DNA from: Obesumbacterium proteus
GTDB taxonomy: Bacteria > Pseudomonadota > Gammaproteobacteria > Enterobacterales > Enterobacteriaceae
Reading direction: 5' to 3'
DNA length: 64,000 nucleotides
Assembly (NCBI RefSeq): GCF_001586165.1
Contig: NZ_CP014608.1
Coordinates: forward strand, 3,596,001 to 3,660,000
Numbering within the stretch: position 1 is the stretch's first letter; each line of letters begins with the position of its first letter. The notes beneath the pieces were generated by a model. That model saw only the letters and a list, made by a program, of their open reading frames with translations. It was not told the origin of the DNA and ran no database searches. The position numbers and the translations under genes are program-made. This document shows, piece after piece, positions 42,935-51,730 of this stretch.

Positions 42935-43778
42935 GTATTTTCAAAACGTGGTGATCACAACCGTGGTCGCCTGGTTGGTGCTGTTTGTCTTTATGCCGAA
43001 TCTGATGATTATCGGCACCAGCTTCCTGACACGTGATGACACCCATCTGGTAAAGATGGTGTTTTCTTTCGATAACTACACTCGCTTATTTGATCCATTG
43101 TATGCCGAAGTGCTTCTGCACTCGCTGAATATGGCGATTATCGCCACGCTGTGTTGTTTGGTGATCGGGTATCCTTTTGCCTTTATTCTGGCGCGGCTAC
43201 CGGAAAAAGTTCGCCCTCTTCTGCTGTTTTTACTGATTGTGCCTTTCTGGACCAACTCACTGATCCGTATTTACGGCCTGAAAATATTCCTCAGCACCCG
43301 AGGCTATTTAAACGAGGCTCTGCTGTGGATTGGGATTATCGATAAGCCGCTGCGCATCATGTATACGCCCGAAGCCGTGATCCTTGGGCTGATCTATATT
43401 CTGCTACCGTTCATGGTGATGCCGCTGTATTCCAGCATCGAAATGCTGGATAAATCGGTATTAGAGGCCGCACGCGATTTAGGGGCCAATAAATTCCAGA
43501 CGTTTATACGGATTATTATTCCTCTCACCATGCCCGGTATTGTTGCGGGCTCGTTGCTGGTCATGCTGCCGTCTCTGGGGCTGTTTTACGTGTCCGACCT
43601 ACTGGGCGGCGCGAAGAACCTGCTGATTGGCAACGTGATTAAAAGCCAGTTCCTGAATATCCGTGACTGGCCATTCGGCGCGGCCACCAGCATCTGTTTG
43701 ACGCTGGTCATGGGGATCTTGCTGTATATCTATTACCGCGTTGGGAAACTGATGAATAAAAAGGTGGAACTGGAATGA
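42918..43778 (+). CDS. potB: PotB, permease subunit
   Basis: The 286-residue inner-membrane subunit has about six helices and the EAA loop EAARDLGANKFQTFIRIIIP. It is near identical in places to E. coli PotB (NSLIRIYGLKIFLST, FLNIRDWPFGAATSI). GGGAGG lies 9 bases before the ATG, inside potA. It overlaps potC by 4 bases. Confidence 0.96.
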   Translation: MKKSRKYFQNVVITTVVAWLVLFVFMPNLMIIGTSFLTRDDTHLVKMVFSFDNYTRLFDPLYAEVLLHSLNMAIIATLCCLVIGYPFAFILARLPEKVRPLLLFLLIVPFWTNSLIRIYGLKIFLSTRGYLNEALLWIGIIDKPLRIMYTPEAVILGLIYILLPFMVMPLYSSIEMLDKSVLEAARDLGANKFQTFIRIIIPLTMPGIVAGSLLVMLPSLGLFYVSDLLGGAKNLLIGNVIKSQFLNIRDWPFGAATSICLTLVMGILLYIYYRVGKLMNKKVELE

Positions 43779-44554
43779 TCGGACGCCTGCTGCGCGGTGG
43801 ATTTATGTCCATCGTCTACGCCTATTTATATATCCCTATTATTATTCTGATCGCCAACTCGTTTAATAGTTCGCGTTTTGGTATCAATTGGAAAGGCTTC
43901 ACCTTTGATTGGTACAGCACGTTGATGAACAATGACAGCCTGCTGCAAGCGGCTGGGCATTCCATCACCATGGCTGTCCTTTCTGCCACCTTCGCCACGC
44001 TGATTGGTTCGTTAACGGCGGTGGCGCTTTTCCGTTACCGATTCCGCGGCAAACCTTTCGTGAGCGGTATGCTTTTTGTGGTGATGATGTCGCCCGATAT
44101 CGTGATGGCCATTTCACTGTTAGTCCTGTTTATGCTGCTGGGCGTTTCATTGGGCTTTTGGTCGTTGCTGTTTTCACACATCACCTTCTGCTTGCCCTTT
44201 GTGGTTGTCACCGTGTATTCGCGCTTAAAAGGTTTCGACGTGCGAATGCTTGAAGCGGCGAAAGATTTGGGCGCGGGTGAAGTGACGATTCTGCGGAAAA
44301 TTCTCCTACCGTTGGCGATGCCTGCGGTGGCGGCGGGTTGGCTGCTGAGCTTTACCCTATCCATGGATGACGTGGTGGTTTCATCATTCGTCACCGGCCC
44401 AAGCTATGAAATTTTGCCGCTGAAAATCTACTCGATGGTGAAAGTGGGTGTGTCACCCGAGGTGAACGCGTTGGCCACCATACTGTTGGTTCTTTCATTG
44501 GTATTGGTTCTGGGCAGCCAGCTTATTTTGCGTGATAGAACAGCAAATAAGTAG
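43775..44554 (+). CDS. potC: PotC, permease subunit
   Basis: The 259-residue permease with six helices pairs with PotB; the EAA loop is EAAKDLGAGEVTILRKILLP. In E. coli potD follows directly in the same operon; here the next gene is fecA on the opposite strand, after a palindromic element, and potD is 6 kb away. The C-terminal end is normal length, so potC itself is not damaged by the rearrangement. Confidence 0.96.
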   Translation: MIGRLLRGGFMSIVYAYLYIPIIILIANSFNSSRFGINWKGFTFDWYSTLMNNDSLLQAAGHSITMAVLSATFATLIGSLTAVALFRYRFRGKPFVSGMLFVVMMSPDIVMAISLLVLFMLLGVSLGFWSLLFSHITFCLPFVVVTVYSRLKGFDVRMLEAAKDLGAGEVTILRKILLPLAMPAVAAGWLLSFTLSMDDVVVSSFVTGPSYEILPLKIYSMVKVGVSPEVNALATILLVLSLVLVLGSQLILRDRTANK

Positions 44555-44574
44555 CGGGATACGTTAAATCTGCT

Positions 44575-44743
44575 ATGACAAAGGCGCTGGAAAGCGCAAC
44601 GCTGATCGTTTACGAGATCGAGATACACGGGTCTACCACACCGCGGGGCGCTCCGGCGGCTTACGCCGCTACGACCCCATCGGTGTGCTCCCCCTAAAAT
44701 CAAACTAAAGAGATCAACATAACGCCTAAAGCGCCTTTGTCAT
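44575..44743. mobile_element. MITE-like palindromic element between potC and fecA
   Basis: Perfect 14-base terminal inverted repeats, ATGACAAAGGCGCT (44575-44588) and AGCGCCTTTGTCAT (44730-44743), enclose 141 bases. Inside is a second nested hairpin: CACACCG...GGGG...GGCGGC, a TTAC loop, then GCCGC...CCCC...CGGTGTG (about 44636-44688). No coding capacity. No clear target-site duplication was found. It lies 20 bases after the potC stop and 17 before the fecA stop. It might instead be a large bidirectional terminator, but the nested layout is more like a non-autonomous element. Confidence 0.55.
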
Positions 44744-44760
44744 GTTCATACCTTCATCAA

Positions 44761-47121
44761 TTAGAACTTCACCGAACCCTGCAAGAACAGCGTGCGCGGT
44801 TCTCCAACGTAAATTCCTTTATTGTTGTCATCGTAGGCGCGGGTGAAATACTGATGATCCAACAGGTTACGCACGCCCATACCGAGATTTAAATTCGCCA
44901 TATCGGGCCCGAATTGGTAATCGGCACGTAATCCCCAAATCATATAACCCGGAATGCGTCCGGTGCTGCCGTCTGCGCTGGCTTTTTGCGTATTGGCATT
45001 ATCGGCAAACTGACTCGACTGGAATTGCCCGTTCACATTAAACGCCCAATCCCCTGGGCGATAATCCAACCCGATCATGCCTTTATGCTTTGGCGAGAAC
45101 GGAACCTGATTCCCTTGGTTGTCACCGTCTTCACGGATCACCGCGTTAACATACGCATAATTAGCAGAAACGCTGACATCTTGCAGCGCAGGAGCAAGCT
45201 CGCTGAGATCATAACGCGCGCTGGTTTCTGCGCCGGTATGACGCGTTTTGCCACGTGCCGTTACGCTGTCTGTTGCTTGGTTTGAGTCATACTGATTGTT
45301 GAAATTAATCAGGAAGACACCCAATTCAGCCTTGAGCGCGTCACCATCGTAGCGGGTACCTAATTCCCACGTGCGGGCTTTTTCTGGCTCAATGTTGCCG
45401 CTGGAAATGGCTTTGCCCATCTGGCTATATTGCACGGTGCCAAAAGATCCCTCGGTGTTTGCGTAAAGATTCCACTCATCCGTGAGGTGATACATCACGT
45501 TTAACGCCGGTAGCGGTGCGTTATAGCTTACTTCTTGCTTATCACCTTTGATCTGATTCTTTTGATACGAGCTGACATGCTCGTAGCGAATGCCCGGCGT
45601 GATGGTCCAGTCACCGATATCAACACGATCGTCGAGATACACGGCATGCGCCTGTGTGCCTGACTGCGTATCACGGTCGTAAGGGCTGTTAGTGCTTGGT
45701 AATATGCCAGATTTCGTAGCGGTGTAATAACGTAGCTCATGGGTGGACTCGCTAACGTAGCGATAGCCAACCCCAACCTCATGGGCTGAAGATCCCAGCA
45801 TAAAGCTTTGGCTATAACGTGGTTCAACGCCTCTGACCCAATACTCACGCGGCGAAAGCGTCAGCTTTTTGCCCTGTTCCAAATAACCACTGCGCAGCGT
45901 GTAGGTATAAAACGTCTGTACGTTGAATTTATGCTGTTGATCGGGCTGATATTCATAGCCTAGGCTGACAAGGTCACGGCGTCCCCAGAATGAATCGTAA
46001 AGGCGCGTTGATTGGTAGGGATCGCGATCGTACTGCGCTTGCGTTAAACCACCGGGCATCTCCGCCCGACCTTCATAATGCTGTAGCAGGCTGGTAAATT
46101 TATGCTCTTCATTGGGCGCGTATTGCGTTTTGAGCATCACGTCGTCAATTTTGGTGTAGCTGTGTTCGCGCCAATCGCTGCCTCGGGTGCCGGAATACAG
46201 CAACGCCGCGCCGAGGCCGTTATCCGCGGTTCCGCCAATCATCAGATTGCCGGTGCCTTTGGGGTGATCCTGCGTCGACGTTGGCGTTAAATTACCCTGC
46301 ATCCCCGCTTCCACGCCAAAGGTCTTCGGAATAGCACGCGTGACAAAGTTCACTACGCCACCCACCGACTGCGGTCCATAGCGCACAGCCCCACCGCCGC
46401 GTACGACATCAATGGCATCCATATTACCCAATGAAACCGGCGCTAATGAGAGCTGCGGCTGGCCATAGGGAGCAAACGGCACCGGAATGCCATCCATCAA
46501 TACCGTTGAACGACTCGCCAAACGTGGATTTAAGCCGCGAATACCAAAGTTCAGCGCTAAATCATGGCTACCGGTACCGTTGTTTTCCGGTGCGACCACG
46601 CCTGGGATCTGGTTTAGTACATCGCGCATACGCGTTGCACCGGTGGTGGCAAACTGTTCGCGATAGATCACATCGCGAGCGCCAGCGTGTTCAAAGACAT
46701 CATTTTCACGCGCTTGCCCAAGCCAATCGCCCACTACGGTTAATGTCTCTTCACCCTGCGGCTGAGGCGATGGTTCAATCGCAAAGCTATTATTCCCTAA
46801 CGCGTGCGCCACCAGCCCACTGCCCTGCAACAGCGTATTGAGCCCCTGCTGAGCGGGTACCTTTTTAGGCACGGCGGATACGGTTTTGCCTGCCGTAATC
46901 TCTGCATTCATCACCAAAGAAATGCCGGCTTCACGCGCGAACTGATTAAGCCCTTCATCCAATGAAATAGCGGAAGCCTGCAAGCTGGGCGAATTGGCCG
47001 CTAATGCATGAGGTGCCTGAAGCAGCGCCATGCAGACTAATGCCCGCTGCATAGCCTGCGCCAACGGAGAGATCTTGCCTGATGAGAGATAAAAAGAGGC
47101 GTTTCCTGCCTGAAATAACAT
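44761..47121 (-). CDS. fecA: ferric citrate outer-membrane receptor FecA
   Basis: The 786-residue TonB-dependent transducer has a signal peptide (to LAAN, about residue 42), an STN signalling domain that contacts FecR (about 45-125; SLDEGLNQFAREAGISL), a TonB box-like stretch (EETLTVVGDWL), a plug and a 22-strand barrel ending QGSVKF. Several blocks equal E. coli FecA as I recall it, such as NENDVFEHAGARDVI-like, ENNGTGSHDL, LMDGIPVPFAPYGQPQLSLA and YSGTRGSDWREHS. It imports diferric dicitrate and signals through FecR to FecI. The start 47121 has AGGAG 6 bases ahead. The transporter genes fecBCDE do not follow; potC does, convergently. Confidence 0.95.
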   Translation of the reverse strand: MLFQAGNASFYLSSGKISPLAQAMQRALVCMALLQAPHALAANSPSLQASAISLDEGLNQFAREAGISLVMNAEITAGKTVSAVPKKVPAQQGLNTLLQGSGLVAHALGNNSFAIEPSPQPQGEETLTVVGDWLGQARENDVFEHAGARDVIYREQFATTGATRMRDVLNQIPGVVAPENNGTGSHDLALNFGIRGLNPRLASRSTVLMDGIPVPFAPYGQPQLSLAPVSLGNMDAIDVVRGGGAVRYGPQSVGGVVNFVTRAIPKTFGVEAGMQGNLTPTSTQDHPKGTGNLMIGGTADNGLGAALLYSGTRGSDWREHSYTKIDDVMLKTQYAPNEEHKFTSLLQHYEGRAEMPGGLTQAQYDRDPYQSTRLYDSFWGRRDLVSLGYEYQPDQQHKFNVQTFYTYTLRSGYLEQGKKLTLSPREYWVRGVEPRYSQSFMLGSSAHEVGVGYRYVSESTHELRYYTATKSGILPSTNSPYDRDTQSGTQAHAVYLDDRVDIGDWTITPGIRYEHVSSYQKNQIKGDKQEVSYNAPLPALNVMYHLTDEWNLYANTEGSFGTVQYSQMGKAISSGNIEPEKARTWELGTRYDGDALKAELGVFLINFNNQYDSNQATDSVTARGKTRHTGAETSARYDLSELAPALQDVSVSANYAYVNAVIREDGDNQGNQVPFSPKHKGMIGLDYRPGDWAFNVNGQFQSSQFADNANTQKASADGSTGRIPGYMIWGLRADYQFGPDMANLNLGMGVRNLLDHQYFTRAYDDNNKGIYVGEPRTLFLQGSVKF

Positions 47122-47190
47122 AACAAACTCCTGAATCATCATTGAATATGCCTAACGGCATTTGTTGTATTTACTCAGGGGTCGTTTGGG

Positions 47191-47227
47191 ACGAGGTAAA
47201 AGTACAATTAAGAATGAAAATATTTCT
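47191..47227 (-). promoter_or_regulatory. probable FecI-dependent fecA promoter
   Basis: On the minus strand, AGAAATATTTTCATTCTTAA followed by TTGTACTTTTACCTCGT resembles the E. coli fecA promoter as I recall it (GGAAATAATTCTTATTTCG...GTCCTTTTTACC). It lies between fecR and fecA, where the extracytoplasmic sigma factor should act. Match quality is from memory. Confidence 0.5.
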
Positions 47228-47246
47228 CATTTGTTTTATTTCAGGC

Positions 47247-48218
47247 TTAACGCAGGGAAACACGTGCCCAATAACGGCTGACGTATCGCACTTTTATCGG
47301 TAAAACACGTGCGATCAACGTGATGGCATGAGGAATATTATCGAGAGGGAAAGTACCGCTAACGCGCAAATTGGCAGCGTCCGCTGCGCAGGACAAGTAC
47401 CCAGACTGATAGCGCGATAGTTCATCAATCAGCTGAGAAAGCGGCCAATGACTAACGCTTAATAAGGCTTGTTCCCAGCTTGCTGCCGCCAGAGGAAGCT
47501 CTTCGGCAACTGAAATCGTTTTCGCATCGAAGCGGCGCTGCTGACCGGCTTCCACAATGGCCTGCATACCGGTTTTTTGCGTCACGATCTCAACCGCATG
47601 CTCTTGAACGCTGAGCTGCGTGTAGCCTTCGGTATACCGTACCTGAAAATACGTACCTAAGGCGCGCAGGCTGCCGTCTGACGTTTTAACATAGAACGGA
47701 CGCGCTGGGATGGCTTCGTCTTTAGCCGTTCTGATCGATATTTCGCCCCGATACAGCGTGACTAAACGGCGCTGGGCATCAAAATCGACGTCAACGGCAG
47801 AATCAGTATTCAGCACCAGCTGAGAGCCATCGTCTAAGGTAAAACGAGAAAGTTGCCCTGCCGAGGTACGATACTCAGCCACCAACGCTTGCCCGGTTTG
47901 GCTACGCACGCCCTGCCAGCCAGCAAATCCCACGCCTAAGGTTAGCAGCGTCATTTTGAGTAGCTGTCTGCGGGTGCGATCTTTAAGATCCTGCGACTGA
48001 TTGAGCGCATGAAAACCCGCATGAACCGGTAACTGTCCCATCTGTTCACAGATTCGGCTCACCTGCGACCACGCCCAACTGTGGGTTGGGCTGGCATCAT
48101 GCCAAAACTGCCATTCAGCCTTTGCCGTTAGATCGTATTTATCTTGTAAACGGACATACCATTCAGAGGCTTGCGACAGTGCATGGCGCTGTTGCGGGTC
48201 AATCGTAGGTGAACTCAT
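47247..48218 (-). CDS. fecR: FecR, transmembrane sigma regulator
   Basis: The 323-residue single-pass inner-membrane protein relays FecA occupancy to FecI. The cytosolic N-terminal domain (about 1-80) has the WQFWHDASPTHSWAW pattern typical of FecR. A membrane helix follows (LLKMTLLTLGVGFAGW), then a periplasmic domain containing RTSAGQLSRFTLDDGSQL and VLNTDSAVDVDFD, and the C-terminal STN-like part (SGTFPLDNIPHAIT). I use ATG 48218, one base after the fecI stop; an ATG at 48233 overlapping fecI is the alternative. Confidence 0.93.
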   Translation of the reverse strand: MSSPTIDPQQRHALSQASEWYVRLQDKYDLTAKAEWQFWHDASPTHSWAWSQVSRICEQMGQLPVHAGFHALNQSQDLKDRTRRQLLKMTLLTLGVGFAGWQGVRSQTGQALVAEYRTSAGQLSRFTLDDGSQLVLNTDSAVDVDFDAQRRLVTLYRGEISIRTAKDEAIPARPFYVKTSDGSLRALGTYFQVRYTEGYTQLSVQEHAVEIVTQKTGMQAIVEAGQQRRFDAKTISVAEELPLAAASWEQALLSVSHWPLSQLIDELSRYQSGYLSCAADAANLRVSGTFPLDNIPHAITLIARVLPIKVRYVSRYWARVSLR

Positions 48219-48219
48219 G

Positions 48220-48747
48220 CTACGCAGTCTCATGGGCTAGGCGGTACAACAGGCAATGCTCCATCGCTTTTGCCATGTACTTTTTGACTGAGCTCAGTGA
48301 AACCCCCAGTCGCAGTGCGATATCGCGATATTCAAGCCCTTCCAACTGCGCCAGCAGAAATGCCTGTTTGGCTCTGCTACCTAAGCCATCGAGCATAGCA
48401 TCCACTTCCTGCAACGTTTCCAGCACCGCGAGTCGCTCGTCTTCACCGGGCATCTCCTGCTCTGGCAGTTGTGCCAACGCGTCTAAATAGGCGCGTTCTA
48501 ACGTTTTGCGGCGGATAAAATCCACCATCACGCGCTTGGCTATGGTGGCCAAAAACTCACGCGGGCGCTGAATTGGCTCACGGTTGGAGCTGCGCAGAAT
48601 GCGCATAAACGTGTCCTGCGCTAAGTCTTCAGCATCTAAACGACAGTTCAAGCGAAAGCCTAACCAATTTCGCAGCCACGCGTGATGCTGTTGATAAAGA
48701 TCGTTCAGAGCCGAATGATGGGCGTTAGAGGTCGTCAGCATAGCCAT
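48220..48747 (-). CDS. fecI: FecI, extracytoplasmic-function sigma factor
   Basis: The 175-residue sigma70-family group IV factor has region 2 (HHAWLRNWLGFRLNCRLDAEDLAQDTFMRI) and region 4 with an HTH (YRDIALRLGVSLSSVKKYM). It is close to E. coli FecI (173), including AKRVMVDFIRRK and LDGLGSRAKQAFLLAQLEGL. Active only with FecR when citrate-iron is bound; directs fecA transcription. A 7-1-7 Fur box lies 33 bases upstream, so expression is iron-repressed. Two nearby ATGs (48747 and 48741) are possible starts. Confidence 0.94.
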   Translation of the reverse strand: MAMLTTSNAHHSALNDLYQQHHAWLRNWLGFRLNCRLDAEDLAQDTFMRILRSSNREPIQRPREFLATIAKRVMVDFIRRKTLERAYLDALAQLPEQEMPGEDERLAVLETLQEVDAMLDGLGSRAKQAFLLAQLEGLEYRDIALRLGVSLSSVKKYMAKAMEHCLLYRLAHETA

Positions 48748-48779
48748 TTACTTATGTTATCCAGTGCGCGAACTCTAAA

Positions 48780-48794
48780 TGATAATTATTATCA
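48780..48794. promoter_or_regulatory. Fur box upstream of fecI
   Basis: TGATAAT-T-ATTATCA is a perfect 7-1-7 Fur motif between divergent fecI and the cadB-like gene. Iron-loaded Fur should repress fecIR and might also affect the divergent gene. Confidence 0.88.
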
Positions 48795-49029
48795 ACACAA
48801 CATTTTTGCACACTTCTGCTAGCTTTATAACAAGCGCTATCCATATAAATCGCCTATTTATACAGCGATTACTATACAAAACTGTTTTAGCTCAAAGCAT
48901 TGTCGTTAACGCCGGGGCAAATGTGATCCACATCGCAATTTGTCATATAATTCATCCAGGATTTCTTTCGATAAAACGACAGCATGCCGTGACGGAACAC
49001 AGCAAATGCTTGATGTTAACGGGGCTAAC

Positions 49030-50379
49030 ATGGCGTCTTCTAAAAAAATCGGGCTCATTGCCTGTACCGGTATCGTCGCGGGAAACATGATGGGGAGTGG
49101 TATCGCGCTCCTGCCTGCGAACCTCGCCAAAATTGGTTCTATTGCACTCTTCGGCTGGCTCATTACTTTAATCGGCGCCATGTCTTTGGCGTATGTCTTT
49201 GCACGTTTGACGACTCGCGATCCGCAGGTCGGTGGGCCAATCGCCTATGCAGGCCGGTTAGGCCCTGCGTTCGGTTTTCAAACTGCCGTTCTTTACTACC
49301 ACGCAAACTGGATTGGTAACCTTGCCGACTGTTTGGCCGGTGTGGCTTATCTTTCGGTCTTTTTCCCTGCGCTCAATCACCCTATTCCCGCGGGTATCGC
49401 GAGCATTGTGATCATCTGGATCATGGCGCTGGTGAATATGATGGGCGGTAACTGGGTCAGTCGCTTAACCACGCTGGGATTAATTCTGGTTCTGGTGCCC
49501 GTGATTGGTACCGCCGTTGCTGGCTGGCATTGGTTTGATCCTGCGCTTTATCAAGCGAACTGGAATACCTCAACCCAAACCGATGGCAAAGCCGTTATGC
49601 ACAGCATTTTAATTTGTCTGTGGGCGTTCGTCGGCGTGGAGTCAGCGGCAGTCAGCTCGGGGTTAGTTAAAAACCCGCAGCGTACCGTGCCTATCGCCAC
49701 CATGCTGGGCACCGCGCTGGCGGGTATCGTCTATATCTTGGCTACACAGGTGATGAGCGGCATGTTCCCTGCCGACGTGATGGCAAAAACCGGCGCACCG
49801 TTCGCCGCCAGTACCTCATTGATGGTCGGCAGCTGGGCGGCACCGGTGGTATCTGCCTTTACTGCGTTTGCTTGCCTCGCGGCGTTAGGCTCTTGGATGA
49901 TGCTAGTAGGTCAGGCTGGGGTTCGCGCCGCTCGCGATGGCAACTTCCCTAAAATTTACGGCGAGGTTGATAGCCACGGTGTACCGCGTAAAGGGATTAT
50001 TTTGTCGGCCATCAAAATGACATTACTGATGGCGTTCATGACCTTTATGAGCTCGAAAGGCAGTAACTCCTCCGATATTTTTGGTGAACTCATCGGGATC
50101 GCGGTTTTACTCACCATGCTGCCGTATTTCCACTCCTGCGTGGCGTTGATTCGTATGGAAGGCGCTTCGCTGAGAAATATCGTGAGCGTGATGGCGGCAA
50201 CGTTAGGCTGTATCTTCTGCTTTATTGCTTTATCCGGAGCAGAAAACATCAAGCTAACCGCCACCTTCATCATTAGCTTAAGCATTTTAATGTTCTATGC
50301 CCGCAAACAGGGGGAACATGAAAAAGCCTATGCGGTTCAACTCAAGAAAAATCCACCGCCTGACGATCGCTTAGGATAA
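49030..50379 (+). CDS. cadB: CadB-like cadaverine/lysine antiporter
   Basis: The 449-residue APC-family transporter has 12 helices. Blocks match E. coli CadB strongly: ACTGIVAGNMMGSGIALLPA, IGAMSLAYVFARL, GGPIAYAGRLGPAFGFQTAV, YYHANWIGNLAD, CLWAFVGVESAAVSSG and GSWMMLVGQAGVRAA. CadB exchanges external lysine for internal cadaverine in acid resistance and can take up cadaverine at neutral pH. No cadA or cadC is adjacent, so this may be a second copy or a relative with another polyamine. ATG 49030 (MASSKKIGLIACTG) fits the family; the open frame 30 codons up does not. It is the gene before potD. Confidence 0.85.
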   Translation: MASSKKIGLIACTGIVAGNMMGSGIALLPANLAKIGSIALFGWLITLIGAMSLAYVFARLTTRDPQVGGPIAYAGRLGPAFGFQTAVLYYHANWIGNLADCLAGVAYLSVFFPALNHPIPAGIASIVIIWIMALVNMMGGNWVSRLTTLGLILVLVPVIGTAVAGWHWFDPALYQANWNTSTQTDGKAVMHSILICLWAFVGVESAAVSSGLVKNPQRTVPIATMLGTALAGIVYILATQVMSGMFPADVMAKTGAPFAASTSLMVGSWAAPVVSAFTAFACLAALGSWMMLVGQAGVRAARDGNFPKIYGEVDSHGVPRKGIILSAIKMTLLMAFMTFMSSKGSNSSDIFGELIGIAVLLTMLPYFHSCVALIRMEGASLRNIVSVMAATLGCIFCFIALSGAENIKLTATFIISLSILMFYARKQGEHEKAYAVQLKKNPPPDDRLG

Positions 50380-50401
50380 GCATTAACGTCGTTCACTTAG
50401 C

Positions 50402-50431
50402 TGCGCCGCTATTATTTTTATTAGCGGCGCA
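50402..50431 (+). terminator. probable terminator of the cadB-like gene
   Basis: TGCGCCGCTA and TAGCGGCGCA form a 10-base stem with an A+T loop, followed by AATGTCTTTT, 22 bases after the stop. The T run is short. Confidence 0.6.
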
Positions 50432-50606
50432 AATGTCTTTTCTCCTCCTATTGCCCCATCCGCTTTACCCCTACTCCCACGGCTCCTATAATGACCGCCC
50501 TGATGGCGCGACTCCCATAAAAACGTTCTGTTCTTGTTGAAGTGTTCCATTCAGGATTCATAGAGATTTTCTCTTTATTTCGACCTTCACTATAGGGATA
50601 CGCTGA

Positions 50607-51671
50607 ATGAAAAAGTGGTCACCTCTGGTAGCCGCAGGTTTGTTGGCTTTGGGAGTAAATGCCGCAATCGCTGCCGATGCGCCGAAAACGGAAAATGACA
50701 ATAACACTGTCTATTTCTACAACTGGACTGAATATGTGCCGCCGGGACTGCTGGAGCAGTTCACCAAGGAAACCGGCATTAAGGTGATCTATTCCACCTA
50801 CGAGTCCAACGAAACTATGTATGCCAAGCTGAAGACGTATAAAAGCGGCGCATATGACTTAGTCGTACCTTCCACTTACTTTGTTTCCAAAATGAGTAAA
50901 GAAGGTATGCTGCAAAAGATCGATAAATCTAAGCTGACCAATTTCCATAACTTAGATCCAAACCTGCTGCACAAACCTTTCGATCCGGACAATGATTATT
51001 CCATTCCATATATCTGGGGTGCGACGGCCATCGGCGTTAATTCCGATGCCATTGATCCAAAAAGCGTGACCAGCTGGGCCGATCTGTGGAAGCCAGAATA
51101 TAAAGGCAGCCTGCTGTTGACCGATGACGCACGCGAAGTTTTCCAGATGGCATTGTTGAAGCTTGGGTATTCAGGCAACACCACCGATCCCAAACAGATT
51201 GAAGCCGCTTATGAAGAGCTGAAAAAGCTGATGCCAAACGTACTGGCCTTCAACTCAGATAACCCAGCCAACCCGTATATGGAAGGCGAAGTGAATCTGG
51301 GCATGGTTTGGAACGGTTCAGCGTTTGTCGCGCGCGAAGCTGGAACACCGCTGGAGGTCATTTGGCCGAAAGAAGGTGGGATTTTCTGGATGGACAGCCT
51401 GTCGATTCCGGCAAATGCGAAAAACCCAGAGGGTGCGATGAAGCTAATTAACTTCCTGCTCCGCCCGGAAATCGCGGTACAGGTGGCGAAAACCATCGGT
51501 TATCCAACGCCGAACTTAGCGGCTCAGAAGATGTTGCCTAAATCAATTTCTGGCGATAAATCACTGTATCCTGACGCAGAAACCATCGCCCATGGCGAAT
51601 GGCAAAATGACGTGGGCAGCGCCAGTGAAATTTACGAAAATTACTTCCAGAAGCTGAAAGCAGGCCGTTAA
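50607..51671 (+). CDS. potD: PotD, periplasmic spermidine/putrescine-binding protein
   Basis: The 354-residue periplasmic binding protein has a signal peptide ending AIAA. Family blocks NNTVYFYNWTEYVPPGLLEQ, GIKVIYSTYESNETMYAKLK, VPSTYFVSKM, GSLLLTDDAREVFQM and GGIFWMDSL are intact, including the ligand-binding Trp, Tyr and Asp residues of the E. coli protein. It delivers spermidine to PotABC. In E. coli it is the fourth gene of potABCD; here it is separated from potC by fecARI and the antiporter gene and must have its own promoter in the 227-base gap before it, where I found no clear consensus. Confidence 0.97.
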   Translation: MKKWSPLVAAGLLALGVNAAIAADAPKTENDNNTVYFYNWTEYVPPGLLEQFTKETGIKVIYSTYESNETMYAKLKTYKSGAYDLVVPSTYFVSKMSKEGMLQKIDKSKLTNFHNLDPNLLHKPFDPDNDYSIPYIWGATAIGVNSDAIDPKSVTSWADLWKPEYKGSLLLTDDAREVFQMALLKLGYSGNTTDPKQIEAAYEELKKLMPNVLAFNSDNPANPYMEGEVNLGMVWNGSAFVAREAGTPLEVIWPKEGGIFWMDSLSIPANAKNPEGAMKLINFLLRPEIAVQVAKTIGYPTPNLAAQKMLPKSISGDKSLYPDAETIAHGEWQNDVGSASEIYENYFQKLKAGR

Positions 51672-51680
51672 TCTCTCTCT

Positions 51681-51710
51681 TTCCCGGCCTCCCTGTGTGG
51701 AAGCCGGGAA
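51681..51710. terminator. hairpin between convergent potD and ycfP
   Basis: TTCCCGGC and GCCGGGAA form an 8-base stem between the potD and ycfP stop codons, without a clear T run in either direction. Confidence 0.5.
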
Positions 51711-51730
51711 TTATCAAACAACAAAAATCC

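Noticed and set aside
44575..44743. Complete insertion sequence at the potC-fecA junction
   Set aside because: There is no transposase coding capacity in 169 bases; at most a non-autonomous element.
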